DNA from: Rhodothermales bacterium
GTDB lineage: Bacteria > Bacteroidota > Rhodothermia > Rhodothermales > Bin80
Direction of reading: 5' to 3'
Assembly: GCA_012271205.1 (NCBI GenBank)
Contig: JAAXGT010000124.1
Span: 1 to 33,512, forward strand
Length of the DNA: 33,512 bases
Positions 1-9,859 of the stretch are shown here, piece after piece. A program made the position numbers and the translations under genes. How positions within the stretch are numbered: the first letter of the stretch is position 1; the number at the start of each line of letters is the position of its first letter. The notes under the pieces are model-generated. The model was given only the letters and a program-made list of their open reading frames with translations. It did no database searches and was not told the DNA's origin.

Positions 1-3000
1 GGCCCAAGCACTGCCGGGACATCCTGTGGCCGGATAACTGCTCCCGCCATTTCGACATGGCCAGTGAGAATCGGGCGCGTGAAGCTTCCCTTTAGCTGCA
101 AGTTGGCGTCGGCATCCGCCACATAAGCACGCGTATCTACTATCCGGAAGTGGTCCAGCGCCCCAGCAATGTCCAGCATCCCCCAACCGAATTGCTCCAT
201 TATGACATGACCTGCACCCTGAAGCTGCCCATGGCCACTGTGCGCGGTCAACTGGTGCACGTAAATGGTATCGCCTGAAGCGTCTGCCTGAAGCGTCAGG
301 CCCGAGGGAGTTAGTCCAAGCAAAGGCAGCGTTACGCTTCCTTCCTCAAAAGACACAGGTCCCGACAAGCGGGGAGCCGCCAAGGTGCCGTGAGCCTCTA
401 CGTTGGCCGTGAGCCGACCCCGCACCTCGCGAATCTCTTCGGGATTCAGAAATGGTGTTATCCATCCCACATTGAAGGCATTCGCGTGCAGAGCCAGCGA
501 AAGGTCGCGCACAGGCGCCTCCTCAGTTTTGCTTAAACGCAAATCAAACGGCAGATACCCTGAAAGCTCCAAGGTGCTGCCATCTGCATGGACCAAACCG
601 GCATTCAGCCCCAGCGAATAATCTTCGTAGTGTACTTGGGCACTAAGGTCGCCAATTCTCGCTGCGTTCTCGCGCACCTTGAGGCTGAGCGAGCCATTGA
701 GGACAGGCGAGGAGGCTGGTCCGGTCAAAAAGAAATCGCCATCCAGCGTCCCGCCCAAGCCGGCCAATCCGAACAAATCCGCAACCCGCTCTAATTGTAC
801 GTTATGCAGACTCAAGCCAATCTGCTGCTGCCCATCAAAATCCAGCACACCATCGAGTGCCACTTCCTGATCCTTTTCCACCAAAAGCAGATTGCGCACG
901 CGATAGGCACCTCCAAAGATAATTTCTACTGGCTGCTCCAAACGCCAGTCGTCCCGGTCAAGCCGAAGCCCCAAATCCTGCACCACGACCCGGTCCGTAG
1001 CCAAGTCCGCCAATCCGCTCAGACGTGCACTGCGCCCTTCATCAATGGTCAGCAGGGCCTCGTAGCGTACAGTATCGCCGACCTGATTCAGGGTCACGTG
1101 GACACCTTGTGCTGACAGTGCAGGCACGGACACACGGCTGGCTGCCACCCGTATGTGCTCCAGTACGGGCTGGGAATCAACCATATATCCCTCCGCGGCA
1201 GCCTCCGCATTCAGTACGCGCACGTCGCCATACGTTACACCGCCAATGTCCAGACCCGCCGCGTAGCGCAGCGTATCCTGCCGACTCTTCATCTGCACCC
1301 AGAACCGGTCCGTAGCCATACCACCCGCAGATACCGGTCCGAACCAAGCGGCCAGAGGCCGCGCGTCGGATAGTGTGCCTTGCAGCAGAAGGGTTTCCCC
1401 GGCCCCGCCGTGCATGGCAAGCACCCCACTACCCTGCACGTGCCCAACATTGGATCGCAGACTGAGCGTATCCAGCTTTAGCCGCCCGGCGTGCATTGTC
1501 GCTGCAACATTCAACTCGCCGATGGCCACTTCCCCAATTTGCGAACCACCTGCGGCAATCTGTGCCCGCGATAGCGTCATCGTCTCGAGATCCAAGCCAT
1601 AGCCTGCCACATCGAACCTTCCTGTGAGCACCGCCGGCACGTTAGTGAGGGTTGCCAGATCGAGCCCCCGCAAGGATCCGCGCGCTGCAAAGTGCTCTCC
1701 GGGGCCCAGGCGCACGGAATCCACCTGTACGTGCCCGTCCGGTAAATCGAGTGCAACCCGGGCAGTAATCGTACCCGCTTCGATCTTTACGTGAGCCTCA
1801 CCGCTGCTCACTGCTAATTCACTGACGTTCGACGAATCCAACCCTGCCTGCAAGACCACGGACGGCGATGCTCCAACCGTCACACGCAGACTGTCCAAGT
1901 GTCCGGTCAGACGTGTCGTCCATTCAGAATTTCCCAGCAAGGCCCCCAAATCAAGGTTTTTAAAGCGTGCCTGCTGCGCGGTAATTACTGGCACGACATC
2001 CAGACTTTCAGCGTGTGCGGACACCATCAGACGGCCATCCGGCATACCCAAGTCCACCAGAAGTGCTGCTTCGCCATCTTGCACATTCAAAGTCACGCGT
2101 GTGCTATCTATAGCCTGATCGTTGATAACCGAGCGTGTCGCCGAAAGTGTACCGGACATGGAGTGCATCCCACGCCCTGTCATATGAAGCACTCCGTTCA
2201 GGTCGCTGTGATGCGATAGTCCGAGCGCACTTGCGTCCAAGTGCTCAAACTGCGCATCTGCGATAGTCCATGTGGCGGGCAACAGGCTTAAATCTGCATG
2301 TCCCTTAGCCTGGATTTGCCCAGCCGCCGCATCGCCCTGCACGTTGAAAAACAAATCTTCGTGGTCTAGTGACGCATTTATTTCTGCGTGATGCAACACA
2401 TGATTCTGCCAGGTTGAAGCATTAAGTGTTGCGCGAAGCTGCAAGCTGTCTAGCGGCCAAGTACCCGTTAATCGTGCATACGCGGAAACACGGCTGGAGT
2501 CGGGCAAATTGAGCAAGGCTGCTGCATCGAGAGCCGTAGCCTCCAGCGTGCCGGAAACATCCGACTCACCGCGGCTTCCGGTAACGATCAGCAAACCGTC
2601 AGGTGTCTGAAGATTCGCCGCCAGATCAAACGAATTGCTGTCACCCCGCATGCTAAGCACGCCGCCAAGTGAGTCCAGCCGACCTAGCTGGCTGGACTCC
2701 AAGGTTATGTGTGAAGTGACGATGCCTTGGCTTTGCAAATAGAAGGCACCATTCAGGCTGCTGCTGTATCCCGCCCTGTACAGCCCTATATCCACGCCAT
2801 GGAATTTCCCTTCGAGTCGCGCTTTGATCGGATCCTCGAATGGCAGCACGCTGCCGTTAGCCAGCAGGCGTCCATCACCCGCCAAGGCGACGATGGAAAC
2901 ATCGGCGATCCCGTGCGCAAGTCGGGCATCCAACTGGACCGGGCCGATCGGCTGCTCGGCCAGTGTGCCTTCCAGGATTGTGAGCTGCAGCTTTCCAACG

Positions 3001-4004
3001 AGTGTTCTCCAAGTTGCACCTTGCAGGTCGGCGCTGATTTGTGCGCTGACCACACCGGCCGGTGCATCCATCAACAGCGCGGGATTGATCCGCTCTGCGA
3101 GGAGTGTATCGATCATCACGTGCCTTGTCGACATACGAGTACGTGCACGCGCCCTCAAATGTCCGCCACCTGTCACTGTGCCATCAAAAGCCAGATTCAG
3201 ACTGTCACCTGTTCCTTGGACTCGGGCATCCAGCATGACGCCTGCGTTCGAGGTGAGCCCCCAAGGCTGCAAGAGGGCCAGATCAAGTGGTGCGGCTTGA
3301 ATATGTACGTTCGTTGCTGCATCCACGCTTATGTGCCCTGACGCTGAAATGTGCGTTCCCCCTCCCGTGATGCTCAGGGTATCCACCTGCGTTGAACCGC
3401 TGACATGCCAACCGCTGGCGGCCACAGCAAGTGCTTCCGGCGCGCCAGGCCAAGTCAGCATTGCGGTCAGAGTGTCCATGTGCCAGGCCCACCCGCTGCC
3501 CAAATGTCCGCGAACGGCGAGTTGTGAGAATGTGGCCGCAGAATCCGGCAAAACCATGCGGCCACCGCGCACATCTATAGCCTCAATGCGCAGTTCTAAT
3601 GGACGCACACGGTTTGGGTTACCTGCCACGTTGCGGTCCGTCTCAGCTGAAGGTGAATGAGTACCATTCCGGTCTTGTGACTCAACCAAGTGCAGGTCCG
3701 GATTTTCCAGGCTGAGCTCACGAACATGCCAGCGTCCGGCCAAGGCCGTCCACGCTTGGTGCCGAATGCGCAGCGTGTCCACCCACAACCTGAAACCATC
3801 CTCCGACATATCCAGTCCTCGAACTTCAATTGACGTCATCCAGAAGCCGCGAAGAGATGCAAATTTTACCTCCAAGCCAGCTGCGCGAAGGCCCAGTCGC
3901 GCCAATGCTGCCAAACCCCAAGGTGTCTGAACAGCACCTAGCAAGGTGACGGCCAAAATAGCCGCCACCAGAAGCAGTCTCCGGCGTGTCACCCCCTGCA
4001 GCAT
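1..4004 (-). CDS. tamB: TamB-like (AsmA/DUF490-type) translocation/assembly protein, partial, C-terminus beyond left edge
   Basis: Not in the ORF track because no stop lies in the window. Reverse-strand reading from ATG at 4004 (MLQGVTRRRLLLVAAILAVTLLGAVQTPWGLAALARLGLRAAGLEVKF...) stays open to position 1. N-terminal TM segment, then a very long repetitive beta-rich sequence (..LSGYLPFDLRL.., ..GHVIMEQFGWGMLDIAGALDHFRI..). Directly downstream of an Omp85/TamA-like gene. Confidence 0.85.
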   Translation of the reverse strand, partial: MLQGVTRRRLLLVAAILAVTLLGAVQTPWGLAALARLGLRAAGLEVKFASLRGFWMTSIEVRGLDMSEDGFRLWVDTLRIRHQAWTALAGRWHVRELSLENPDLHLVESQDRNGTHSPSAETDRNVAGNPNRVRPLELRIEAIDVRGGRMVLPDSAATFSQLAVRGHLGSGWAWHMDTLTAMLTWPGAPEALAVAASGWHVSGSTQVDTLSITGGGTHISASGHISVDAATNVHIQAAPLDLALLQPWGLTSNAGVMLDARVQGTGDSLNLAFDGTVTGGGHLRARARTRMSTRHVMIDTLLAERINPALLMDAPAGVVSAQISADLQGATWRTLVGKLQLTILEGTLAEQPIGPVQLDARLAHGIADVSIVALAGDGRLLANGSVLPFEDPIKARLEGKFHGVDIGLYRAGYSSSLNGAFYLQSQGIVTSHITLESSQLGRLDSLGGVLSMRGDSNSFDLAANLQTPDGLLIVTGSRGESDVSGTLEATALDAAALLNLPDSSRVSAYARLTGTWPLDSLQLRATLNASTWQNHVLHHAEINASLDHEDLFFNVQGDAAAGQIQAKGHADLSLLPATWTIADAQFEHLDASALGLSHHSDLNGVLHMTGRGMHSMSGTLSATRSVINDQAIDSTRVTLNVQDGEAALLVDLGMPDGRLMVSAHAESLDVVPVITAQQARFKNLDLGALLGNSEWTTRLTGHLDSLRVTVGASPSVVLQAGLDSSNVSELAVSSGEAHVKIEAGTITARVALDLPDGHVQVDSVRLGPGEHFAARGSLRGLDLATLTNVPAVLTGRFDVAGYGLDLETMTLSRAQIAAGGSQIGEVAIGELNVAATMHAGRLKLDTLSLRSNVGHVQGSGVLAMHGGAGETLLLQGTLSDARPLAAWFGPVSAGGMATDRFWVQMKSRQDTLRYAAGLDIGGVTYGDVRVLNAEAAAEGYMVDSQPVLEHIRVAASRVSVPALSAQGVHVTLNQVGDTVRYEALLTIDEGRSARLSGLADLATDRVVVQDLGLRLDRDDWRLEQPVEIIFGGAYRVRNLLLVEKDQEVALDGVLDFDGQQQIGLSLHNVQLERVADLFGLAGLGGTLDGDFFLTGPASSPVLNGSLSLKVRENAARIGDLSAQVHYEDYSLGLNAGLVHADGSTLELSGYLPFDLRLSKTEEAPVRDLSLALHANAFNVGWITPFLNPEEIREVRGRLTANVEAHGTLAAPRLSGPVSFEEGSVTLPLLGLTPSGLTLQADASGDTIYVHQLTAHSGHGQLQGAGHVIMEQFGWGMLDIAGALDHFRIVDTRAYVADADANLQLKGSFTRPILTGHVEMAGAVIRPQDVPAVLG

Positions 4005-4008
4005 TCCA

Positions 4009-6255
4009 CTAGAAGGCCTGGCCGATGCTGAAGTGGATATTGTAGCGATGCAAATTGGAACGCTGAACGTCAACGTGGTCCTGCAATGAAAGAAATGCGT
4101 TGCGCGGCGTTTGAAGATCCAGCGCGTCGGGATTCAGCTTAGCCGCCAAATCCAGCCGCAGAAATCCAATAGGCGTGTCATAACGCAGTCCAGCCCCCGC
4201 ACCAACCTTGAAGTTATTCCAGCGCCAACGTCCGTCGTCGCTGACTCCACACTGCACACTGGCTACTTCCGAGCGCGCAGTATCGGTATACAGAAGGTCC
4301 ACACAGTTTGCCGGCCCGCGAGCCGATACCTGACCAGCATCCACGAAGGCCGCGCCATGCCACTTGCCCACAATGCGGAATCGCACTTCCGCGCCTGCCA
4401 CCACGCGGGCCAGACCACCCACGGGCTCGAACTGCTCGAATTGTGTCGCCGGAGCATCCCCCAGAATCACGATTTGACCCTGCTCATCGCGCAGATACTC
4501 CGTTCGGTTCGTCTTAGGTCCCACAAGGCCCGCACTCCATCCGCGCACGTCCTCAGCCCCTCCCACATAAAAGCGAGCGGCATCAAAGCGATTCTCAAGC
4601 GGGGCTACAAACTGGGCATCGAACGGCGTCAGGATCCCCTCCTGGTCATACAACTCAATCGTACGTGGGCCGGTGGGCCAGAGTCGGCCCGTACCCAGGC
4701 GAATGCTCACGTTCACGGCACGTGTTATGGGGATGTAACCGGCCATGTCGACCTGCGCTTTGACATACTCCAGTCCGAGTTGCTTGACGCCCAGCCACCG
4801 CTCAAACTGACCCGCCTGCTCCAGTAAGGGACGTATAACCACACCTCGGCGCGGACGCAAAAAATCGTCGGTCCAGCCGAGCGTCCCGCTGAGCGTGAGT
4901 GCGCTTTTGCCATAGGCGTCACGCACGTTGCCGGCGGATTCCCGCGCGCCAGAGAATTGCGTGGCACGGCTGAAACTGTACCGCAGACTCGTGGCCCGCA
5001 CCTCCAACAGTCCATACAACAGCGTACTGTTGATCCCGTATTCGCGGCGATTCAGCCCCAATCCTCCAATGACATCGTACAGGAGCGGATCGCGCTCAAA
5101 CTGGATAAATGGCTCTACCACCACACTCAAACGGGGCGTGCCAATATACGGCTGAGTCAGCGCCACGGAAGCGCGCAGTAAGCGGCTGGCCTGTGTTCCC
5201 AGCCCTGACGAGGCCAAGAGCCCCGACTGGATTTCGGCAGCTACGGTCAGCGTACGTGCGCTGCCCAGAAAATTCCGGTGAGACCAAATGCCTTCCGCAG
5301 TGAGCCCGCTGCGCTGATGGTAGCCCGTTTCCGCAGCGAGATGGCGCAGGCGCGCCTGGCGGAGGGTAATCTGCACGTCAACCGTACTGTCGCGAGGCTG
5401 TGGGGGCAACTCGACCTGTGCCACGTGAAATAAACCGAGTCCGAAAAGCGCCCGCTGTGCGTCGATAAGCCGACGCATTGCAAAGGCATCGCCCTCCGTG
5501 AACGGCAGTGCACGCCGGACTACTTTGTCATTTACGCGGTGCGCTCCTTCAATACTAATCGACGAAAACACGCCGCGCAGACCCGGATCCACCACGAAGC
5601 TGATGTCGGCCGTATTGTAGAGCGAATCGACCTCAATGACCGAGTAAAGCTCAGCAAAGGCATAGCCTTCATCCTTTAGCCAGTTCAGCACCTGATCTTC
5701 GATGCGAACTGCCTCAAAGTAGGTAAACCGATCTCCTCGCTTGAAGCTCGTCCGATCCCGAAAAGCAATCCAGCGCGTTCGAGTATCTCCGTCCAAGTGG
5801 CTGGCCAGATACCCTTCCGCAGCAAAGAATCCAACATCTTGAATGATGACGGGGGGTCCCTGCCGGATATTGAATTGAATATCCACCGCATTCGCTACTG
5901 AGTCCAGCCGAGAGCCGGCGTAGTCAATGAATGCATGCAGGTAACCCGCATCGTGATAGGTGGTACGCAGACGCACTACGTCCCGCTGTAATTCGATGGG
6001 ATTAAGCCGATAGTCCCACAAATCGCTCAAGCCCAGCCTGTGCCTAAGCCGCGTGCGCCAGCCGGGTGCACGCGTAGCAATCTGATCCTCCAGCTCCTTT
6101 GATGTAAACAGTGACGGATAACGGTCCGCATCCACATGCGTGAAGTCAACGCTGCGAATTACGGTCGCGTGGTTGACTCCCAGGAGGTCTTGCTGTGCGA
6201 CTGCCACAGGCACCACCAGCACCCCTGCCAGAATTACCCCCAGCACCTTGGCCAT
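4009..6255 (-). CDS. tamA: Omp85-family outer membrane protein (TamA/BamA-like, POTRA plus barrel)
   Basis: 748 aa with signal peptide, POTRA-like repeats (GVFSSISIEGAHRVNDKVVRRALPFTEGDAF) and C-terminal barrel ending FSIGQAF; includes FYVGGAEDVRGWS, typical of the Omp85 barrel. Adjacent to tamB-like gene. Confidence 0.85.
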   Translation of the reverse strand: MAKVLGVILAGVLVVPVAVAQQDLLGVNHATVIRSVDFTHVDADRYPSLFTSKELEDQIATRAPGWRTRLRHRLGLSDLWDYRLNPIELQRDVVRLRTTYHDAGYLHAFIDYAGSRLDSVANAVDIQFNIRQGPPVIIQDVGFFAAEGYLASHLDGDTRTRWIAFRDRTSFKRGDRFTYFEAVRIEDQVLNWLKDEGYAFAELYSVIEVDSLYNTADISFVVDPGLRGVFSSISIEGAHRVNDKVVRRALPFTEGDAFAMRRLIDAQRALFGLGLFHVAQVELPPQPRDSTVDVQITLRQARLRHLAAETGYHQRSGLTAEGIWSHRNFLGSARTLTVAAEIQSGLLASSGLGTQASRLLRASVALTQPYIGTPRLSVVVEPFIQFERDPLLYDVIGGLGLNRREYGINSTLLYGLLEVRATSLRYSFSRATQFSGARESAGNVRDAYGKSALTLSGTLGWTDDFLRPRRGVVIRPLLEQAGQFERWLGVKQLGLEYVKAQVDMAGYIPITRAVNVSIRLGTGRLWPTGPRTIELYDQEGILTPFDAQFVAPLENRFDAARFYVGGAEDVRGWSAGLVGPKTNRTEYLRDEQGQIVILGDAPATQFEQFEPVGGLARVVAGAEVRFRIVGKWHGAAFVDAGQVSARGPANCVDLLYTDTARSEVASVQCGVSDDGRWRWNNFKVGAGAGLRYDTPIGFLRLDLAAKLNPDALDLQTPRNAFLSLQDHVDVQRSNLHRYNIHFSIGQAF

Positions 6256-6268
6256 CTGGCTCCCTGTG

Positions 6269-7540
6269 TCAGGCGGAAGCCCTGCGTTTTTCGTAGATGG
6301 GCTTGGTCCCGTGCAAAATGGTATCGCTGGTCACGCGGCAAACGCCAACATCCTTGAGGCTGTGGATTTCAAACATGATATCGAGCATAGCCTGCTCCAG
6401 AACGCTGCGCAGGCCGCGCGCACCCGTACCCATTTCGCGGGCTTTCCGAACCACACTGCGCAACGCAGGCTCATCGAAAAACAAATCGATGCCATCCATT
6501 GCGAAGAGTTTCTGGTACTGCCGCACGATGGCGTTCTTGGGCTCTGTCAAAATGAGCATCATCGCCTCGTCATCGAGTGACTCGAGCGATGTCATCACAC
6601 TTAAGCGGCCGATCAGTTCGGGAATAAGGCCGTAGCGGAGCAGATCGTCCGGCTCCAGATACTGCAAAATCTGCGCGTCATTTTTGTCGAAGCGTTGCCG
6701 CTGACCTGTTACAAAGCCGATGGTGTTGACGCTCAACCGATGCGCAACGATTTCGGAGAGCCCCTCGAACGCGCCCCCGCAAATGAAAAGGATATTGCGT
6801 GTATCAATGTTAATGAGGCTTTGCTCGGGATGCTTGCGCCCGCCCTTGGGGGGGACGCCGGCCACGGTGCCTTCCAGAACCTTGAGAAGTGCCTGCTGCA
6901 CGCCTTCGCCCGACACATCACGCGTAATGGACGCATTGTCCGCTTTACGCGCCACCTTGTCAATTTCGTCAATAAAGATTATGCCGCGCTCAGCCTGCTG
7001 CACATCAAAATCCGCTGCGCTGATCAAATGGGACAGAATCGTTTCCACATCCTCTCCCACATAGCCCGCTTCAGTGAGCGCCGTAGCATCGCTGATTGAA
7101 AATGGCACATCCAGAATGCGGGCCAGCGTCCGGGCCAGTAGCGTCTTGCCCGTCCCAGATGGACCTGACAGCAGAATATTGGATTTCTCGAGCTCCACGC
7201 CGTCATAGTCGTGAAAATACTCCTTGGACTCGACACGCTTATAGTGATTATAGACGGCGACGGCCAGCGTCTTTTTGGCACGCTCTTGCCCAATCACGTA
7301 CTCGTCCAGAGCGGCCTTTATTTCGCGGGGCATAAGCCGCTTTCGGCGTGTCGTTCTGCGTCGGGGGCGCTTGCGCGCTTTGCCCGCGGCTTCCAGATCA
7401 TCCTTGACTATGTCGGCCGCATCGGTGATACAGCGGTCGCAGATGTATACATCCGGACCGGCGACAATGGAGGTCACCTCGTGCGCGTCGCGTCCGCAAA
7501 ATGAGCAGCGGATCAGCTCCTCATCCTGATTTTTACTCAT
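6269..7540 (-). CDS. clpX: ATP-dependent Clp protease ATP-binding subunit ClpX
   Basis: N-terminal zinc-binding [15 protein letters not shown], Walker [12 protein letters not shown], Walker [41 protein letters not shown]. Confidence 0.97.
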   Translation of the reverse strand: MSKNQDEELIRCSFCGRDAHEVTSIVAGPDVYICDRCITDAADIVKDDLEAAGKARKRPRRRTTRRKRLMPREIKAALDEYVIGQERAKKTLAVAVYNHYKRVESKEYFHDYDGVELEKSNILLSGPSGTGKTLLARTLARILDVPFSISDATALTEAGYVGEDVETILSHLISAADFDVQQAERGIIFIDEIDKVARKADNASITRDVSGEGVQQALLKVLEGTVAGVPPKGGRKHPEQSLINIDTRNILFICGGAFEGLSEIVAHRLSVNTIGFVTGQRQRFDKNDAQILQYLEPDDLLRYGLIPELIGRLSVMTSLESLDDEAMMLILTEPKNAIVRQYQKLFAMDGIDLFFDEPALRSVVRKAREMGTGARGLRSVLEQAMLDIMFEIHSLKDVGVCRVTSDTILHGTKPIYEKRRASA

Positions 7541-8979
7541 GGATTTGTGCCGTCTGTGTTTTGCGCCGTCATGTTGTGGGGGGTAGGATATCGGGCGTTA
7601 TTTTGCCCAAGCCATGATTCAAGCGAGGCGCGCAGGGCCCGAACACGTTCGCGTTCGATGGCTGCAACATCGTTTTGCTCTCCGATGTCATCGTTGAGAT
7701 TAAAAAGCTCCAAGCGGTCATCTTCGTAAAACCTGATGAGCTTCCAAGGACCGCTCCGTATGGCGCTTCCCGGGCTCCCACCTTGATTGCCGTAGTGAGG
7801 ATAATGCCAAAACAGATCTCGTTCAGGCGCTTTCCGCTCGAATAATAGTGGCAACAGGCTTACCCCGTCCGAGCGTTCCGGTTCGGACAATCGTGCCATG
7901 GCAAGGATTGTGGGCAAATAGTCGTTGCTAATCACCGGAACCTCCTCAACGCGGTCTCCTGCTAAGTGCCGGGGCCATCGAATGATGAGTGGCTCGCGTA
8001 TGCCACCTTCATACAGCCAACCCTTACCTGCCCGCAGCGGCAGGTTGCTGGTCGGATGACCCTCGGACGTGGACAGGCCACCATTGTCCGAAGTAAAGAA
8101 CACAACCGTGTTGTCGGAAAGCTCCAGTTCATCCAGTACCTGCAATACGGTGCCAACGGCTTGATCCATGGCCTCAACCATACCTGCGTAGACCGCATGG
8201 TTTTGCACCTGCCGAACCCGACGCCGTCCTTCCGTGCCCCAAGTGTTTTCAGGTGCTGGCTTCGCCGCATACTTGGTCTCCAGATCCGGGCGCGTCATGA
8301 GCGGCGTGTGAACGGAATAAAACGAAAGAAAGGCCAGAAACGGCTCGGTCTGATGCTCCGCAATGAAGGCCACGGTTTCGTGGGCGAGGCGGGCTGGCAG
8401 ATGCTCTCCTTCCGGACCGTCTTCTAAGCGCGGATTATCGTACGGCGTGAAGTAGCGACCGCGTCCGTAGGGGCCACCACGTTCCCAGCCTCCCTTGTTT
8501 ATTTCGAAGCCGTGATCTTCGGGATACGAACCTTCGGGGCCCAGATGCCACTTGCCGGCAAAGAATGTGCGGTAGCCGGCCTCCTTCAGGGTTTCGGCTA
8601 TCGTGACTTCCTCGTGGGCCAACTGCGCCTCGTATGGCGCCGGGAGCATCCGCCTGTTACGTGTCCAGTTTGAACCGACCGTAGTGGGCTGTGGGGCCCC
8701 GAACCAGTTTGTCGTTCCCATCCGTACCGGATACAGACCCGTCATGATGCTCGCCCGTGTCGGACTGCAGACCGGGGCCGCGGCATAGGCGTCGGTAAAC
8801 CGCACACCCTCGCGCGCCAGTCGGTCGATGTGGGGGGTTTCGTAGAATGTCGCGGCATTATAGGCGCCCACGTCCATGTAGCCCAGATCATCGACCAGAA
8901 TGAACAGGAAGTTGGGCTGCGGTGCCATGCGGCAACACGCCAGAAGCAGTACACACGCCAGACACAGTCGATAGTTCAT
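7537..8979 (-). CDS. Sulfatase (arylsulfatase-like, Cys-type formylglycine), probable lipoprotein
   Basis: [20 protein letters not shown], catalytic CSPTRAS motif (CSPTR at 8755-8769), [14 protein letters not shown]. Lipobox-like LLACC at N-terminus. Overlaps clpX by 4 nt. Confidence 0.95.
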   Translation of the reverse strand: MNYRLCLACVLLLACCRMAPQPNFLFILVDDLGYMDVGAYNAATFYETPHIDRLAREGVRFTDAYAAAPVCSPTRASIMTGLYPVRMGTTNWFGAPQPTTVGSNWTRNRRMLPAPYEAQLAHEEVTIAETLKEAGYRTFFAGKWHLGPEGSYPEDHGFEINKGGWERGGPYGRGRYFTPYDNPRLEDGPEGEHLPARLAHETVAFIAEHQTEPFLAFLSFYSVHTPLMTRPDLETKYAAKPAPENTWGTEGRRRVRQVQNHAVYAGMVEAMDQAVGTVLQVLDELELSDNTVVFFTSDNGGLSTSEGHPTSNLPLRAGKGWLYEGGIREPLIIRWPRHLAGDRVEEVPVISNDYLPTILAMARLSEPERSDGVSLLPLLFERKAPERDLFWHYPHYGNQGGSPGSAIRSGPWKLIRFYEDDRLELFNLNDDIGEQNDVAAIERERVRALRASLESWLGQNNARYPTPHNMTAQNTDGTNP

Positions 8980-9803
8980 GCACTCAATGCCTCCTGCAAT
9001 ACGTGAAACGTATAACGGTCATGCACACGCCGCTCCCGATAGAGGTGTTGGGCGGCTTCGCACACACGCGCTGTATAGTACGCGTTGAAACCTCCCCCTG
9101 CCACCATACCGGCAACCGGTACGATTTGTGCTGTTTTCGATTGCATAAGGCGCAGTCCCAGGGCTCGGGTCATGCCCCGAATTGATCCGCTTAACGCCAG
9201 CTGTTCAACCGTTTGCTTCGCGTGGCGCCGGGCCACGGATGTGGAGGCCTCCTGAGCCTGCGTATTCACGTCCGAGGCCTCGTGCAGAATGTGCAACGCA
9301 AACGCCCGTTCGCCGGCTTCTGTGATGTCGTAGCCACAGCAGGTCGCGATCTCGCCGGTTGCCCGTAGATTCAGTGCTACAAGCCCCACTATATCCGGCA
9401 CAATGCCAGCGAAACCCGCCAAGCCCGCAGCTGCTCCCTGTGCCGCAGTGATGGACTGGTATTTTACCTTTACGCCTCGCACAGCTTCATTTATGGCTTC
9501 CATGTCCAGCAGGCTGATGTCAGCAACTTTCCTGACTGCGTGTCCACGCGTGCGATACGCCTTGAAGATGGCCTCACGGAGCACCAAATCCTGCGCAATC
9601 TCATTTGTGGTACGAATCAGTCCGGCCACCAGATGATCCACGGTCCATTCGACACCCGGCAGGCGAAAGGCCAGATTTGAGAGATGGTGCAGCGGCGCGT
9701 TCAGGCGCTTGACCTGTCGACCCATCCAGTTTGGTTCACGGTTGCGCCAAGCGTCCACTTCGCGTAACGCCTCCCGCTCACAAGCTGTTGGCACGGTGGC
9801 CAT
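8976..9803 (-). CDS. EcsC-family protein
   Basis: MATVPTACEREALREVDAWRNREPNW...AAQGAAAGLAGFAGIVPDIVGLVALNLRATGEIATCCGYDI matches my recollection of EcsC proteins. The listed ORF starts at 9974, but the internal ATG at 9803 is preferred because it removes overlap with the upstream gene. Confidence 0.75.
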   Translation of the reverse strand: MATVPTACEREALREVDAWRNREPNWMGRQVKRLNAPLHHLSNLAFRLPGVEWTVDHLVAGLIRTTNEIAQDLVLREAIFKAYRTRGHAVRKVADISLLDMEAINEAVRGVKVKYQSITAAQGAAAGLAGFAGIVPDIVGLVALNLRATGEIATCCGYDITEAGERAFALHILHEASDVNTQAQEASTSVARRHAKQTVEQLALSGSIRGMTRALGLRLMQSKTAQIVPVAGMVAGGGFNAYYTARVCEAAQHLYRERRVHDRYTFHVLQEALSA

Positions 9804-9859
9804 TCGCACAGTTTTTCGATAGTGTCGGCGAATTATACGGCGCACACGATAATTGTTTT

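Noticed and set aside
403-3660. Plus-strand ORFs in 1-4000 (e.g. 2727-3341, 204 aa; 2824-3300, 158 aa)
   Set aside because: Antisense to the continuously open TamB-like frame; Cys/His/Pro/Arg-rich low-plausibility products.
4111-4827. 238-aa plus-strand ORF
   Set aside because: Antisense shadow of the Omp85 gene; no recognisable domain.
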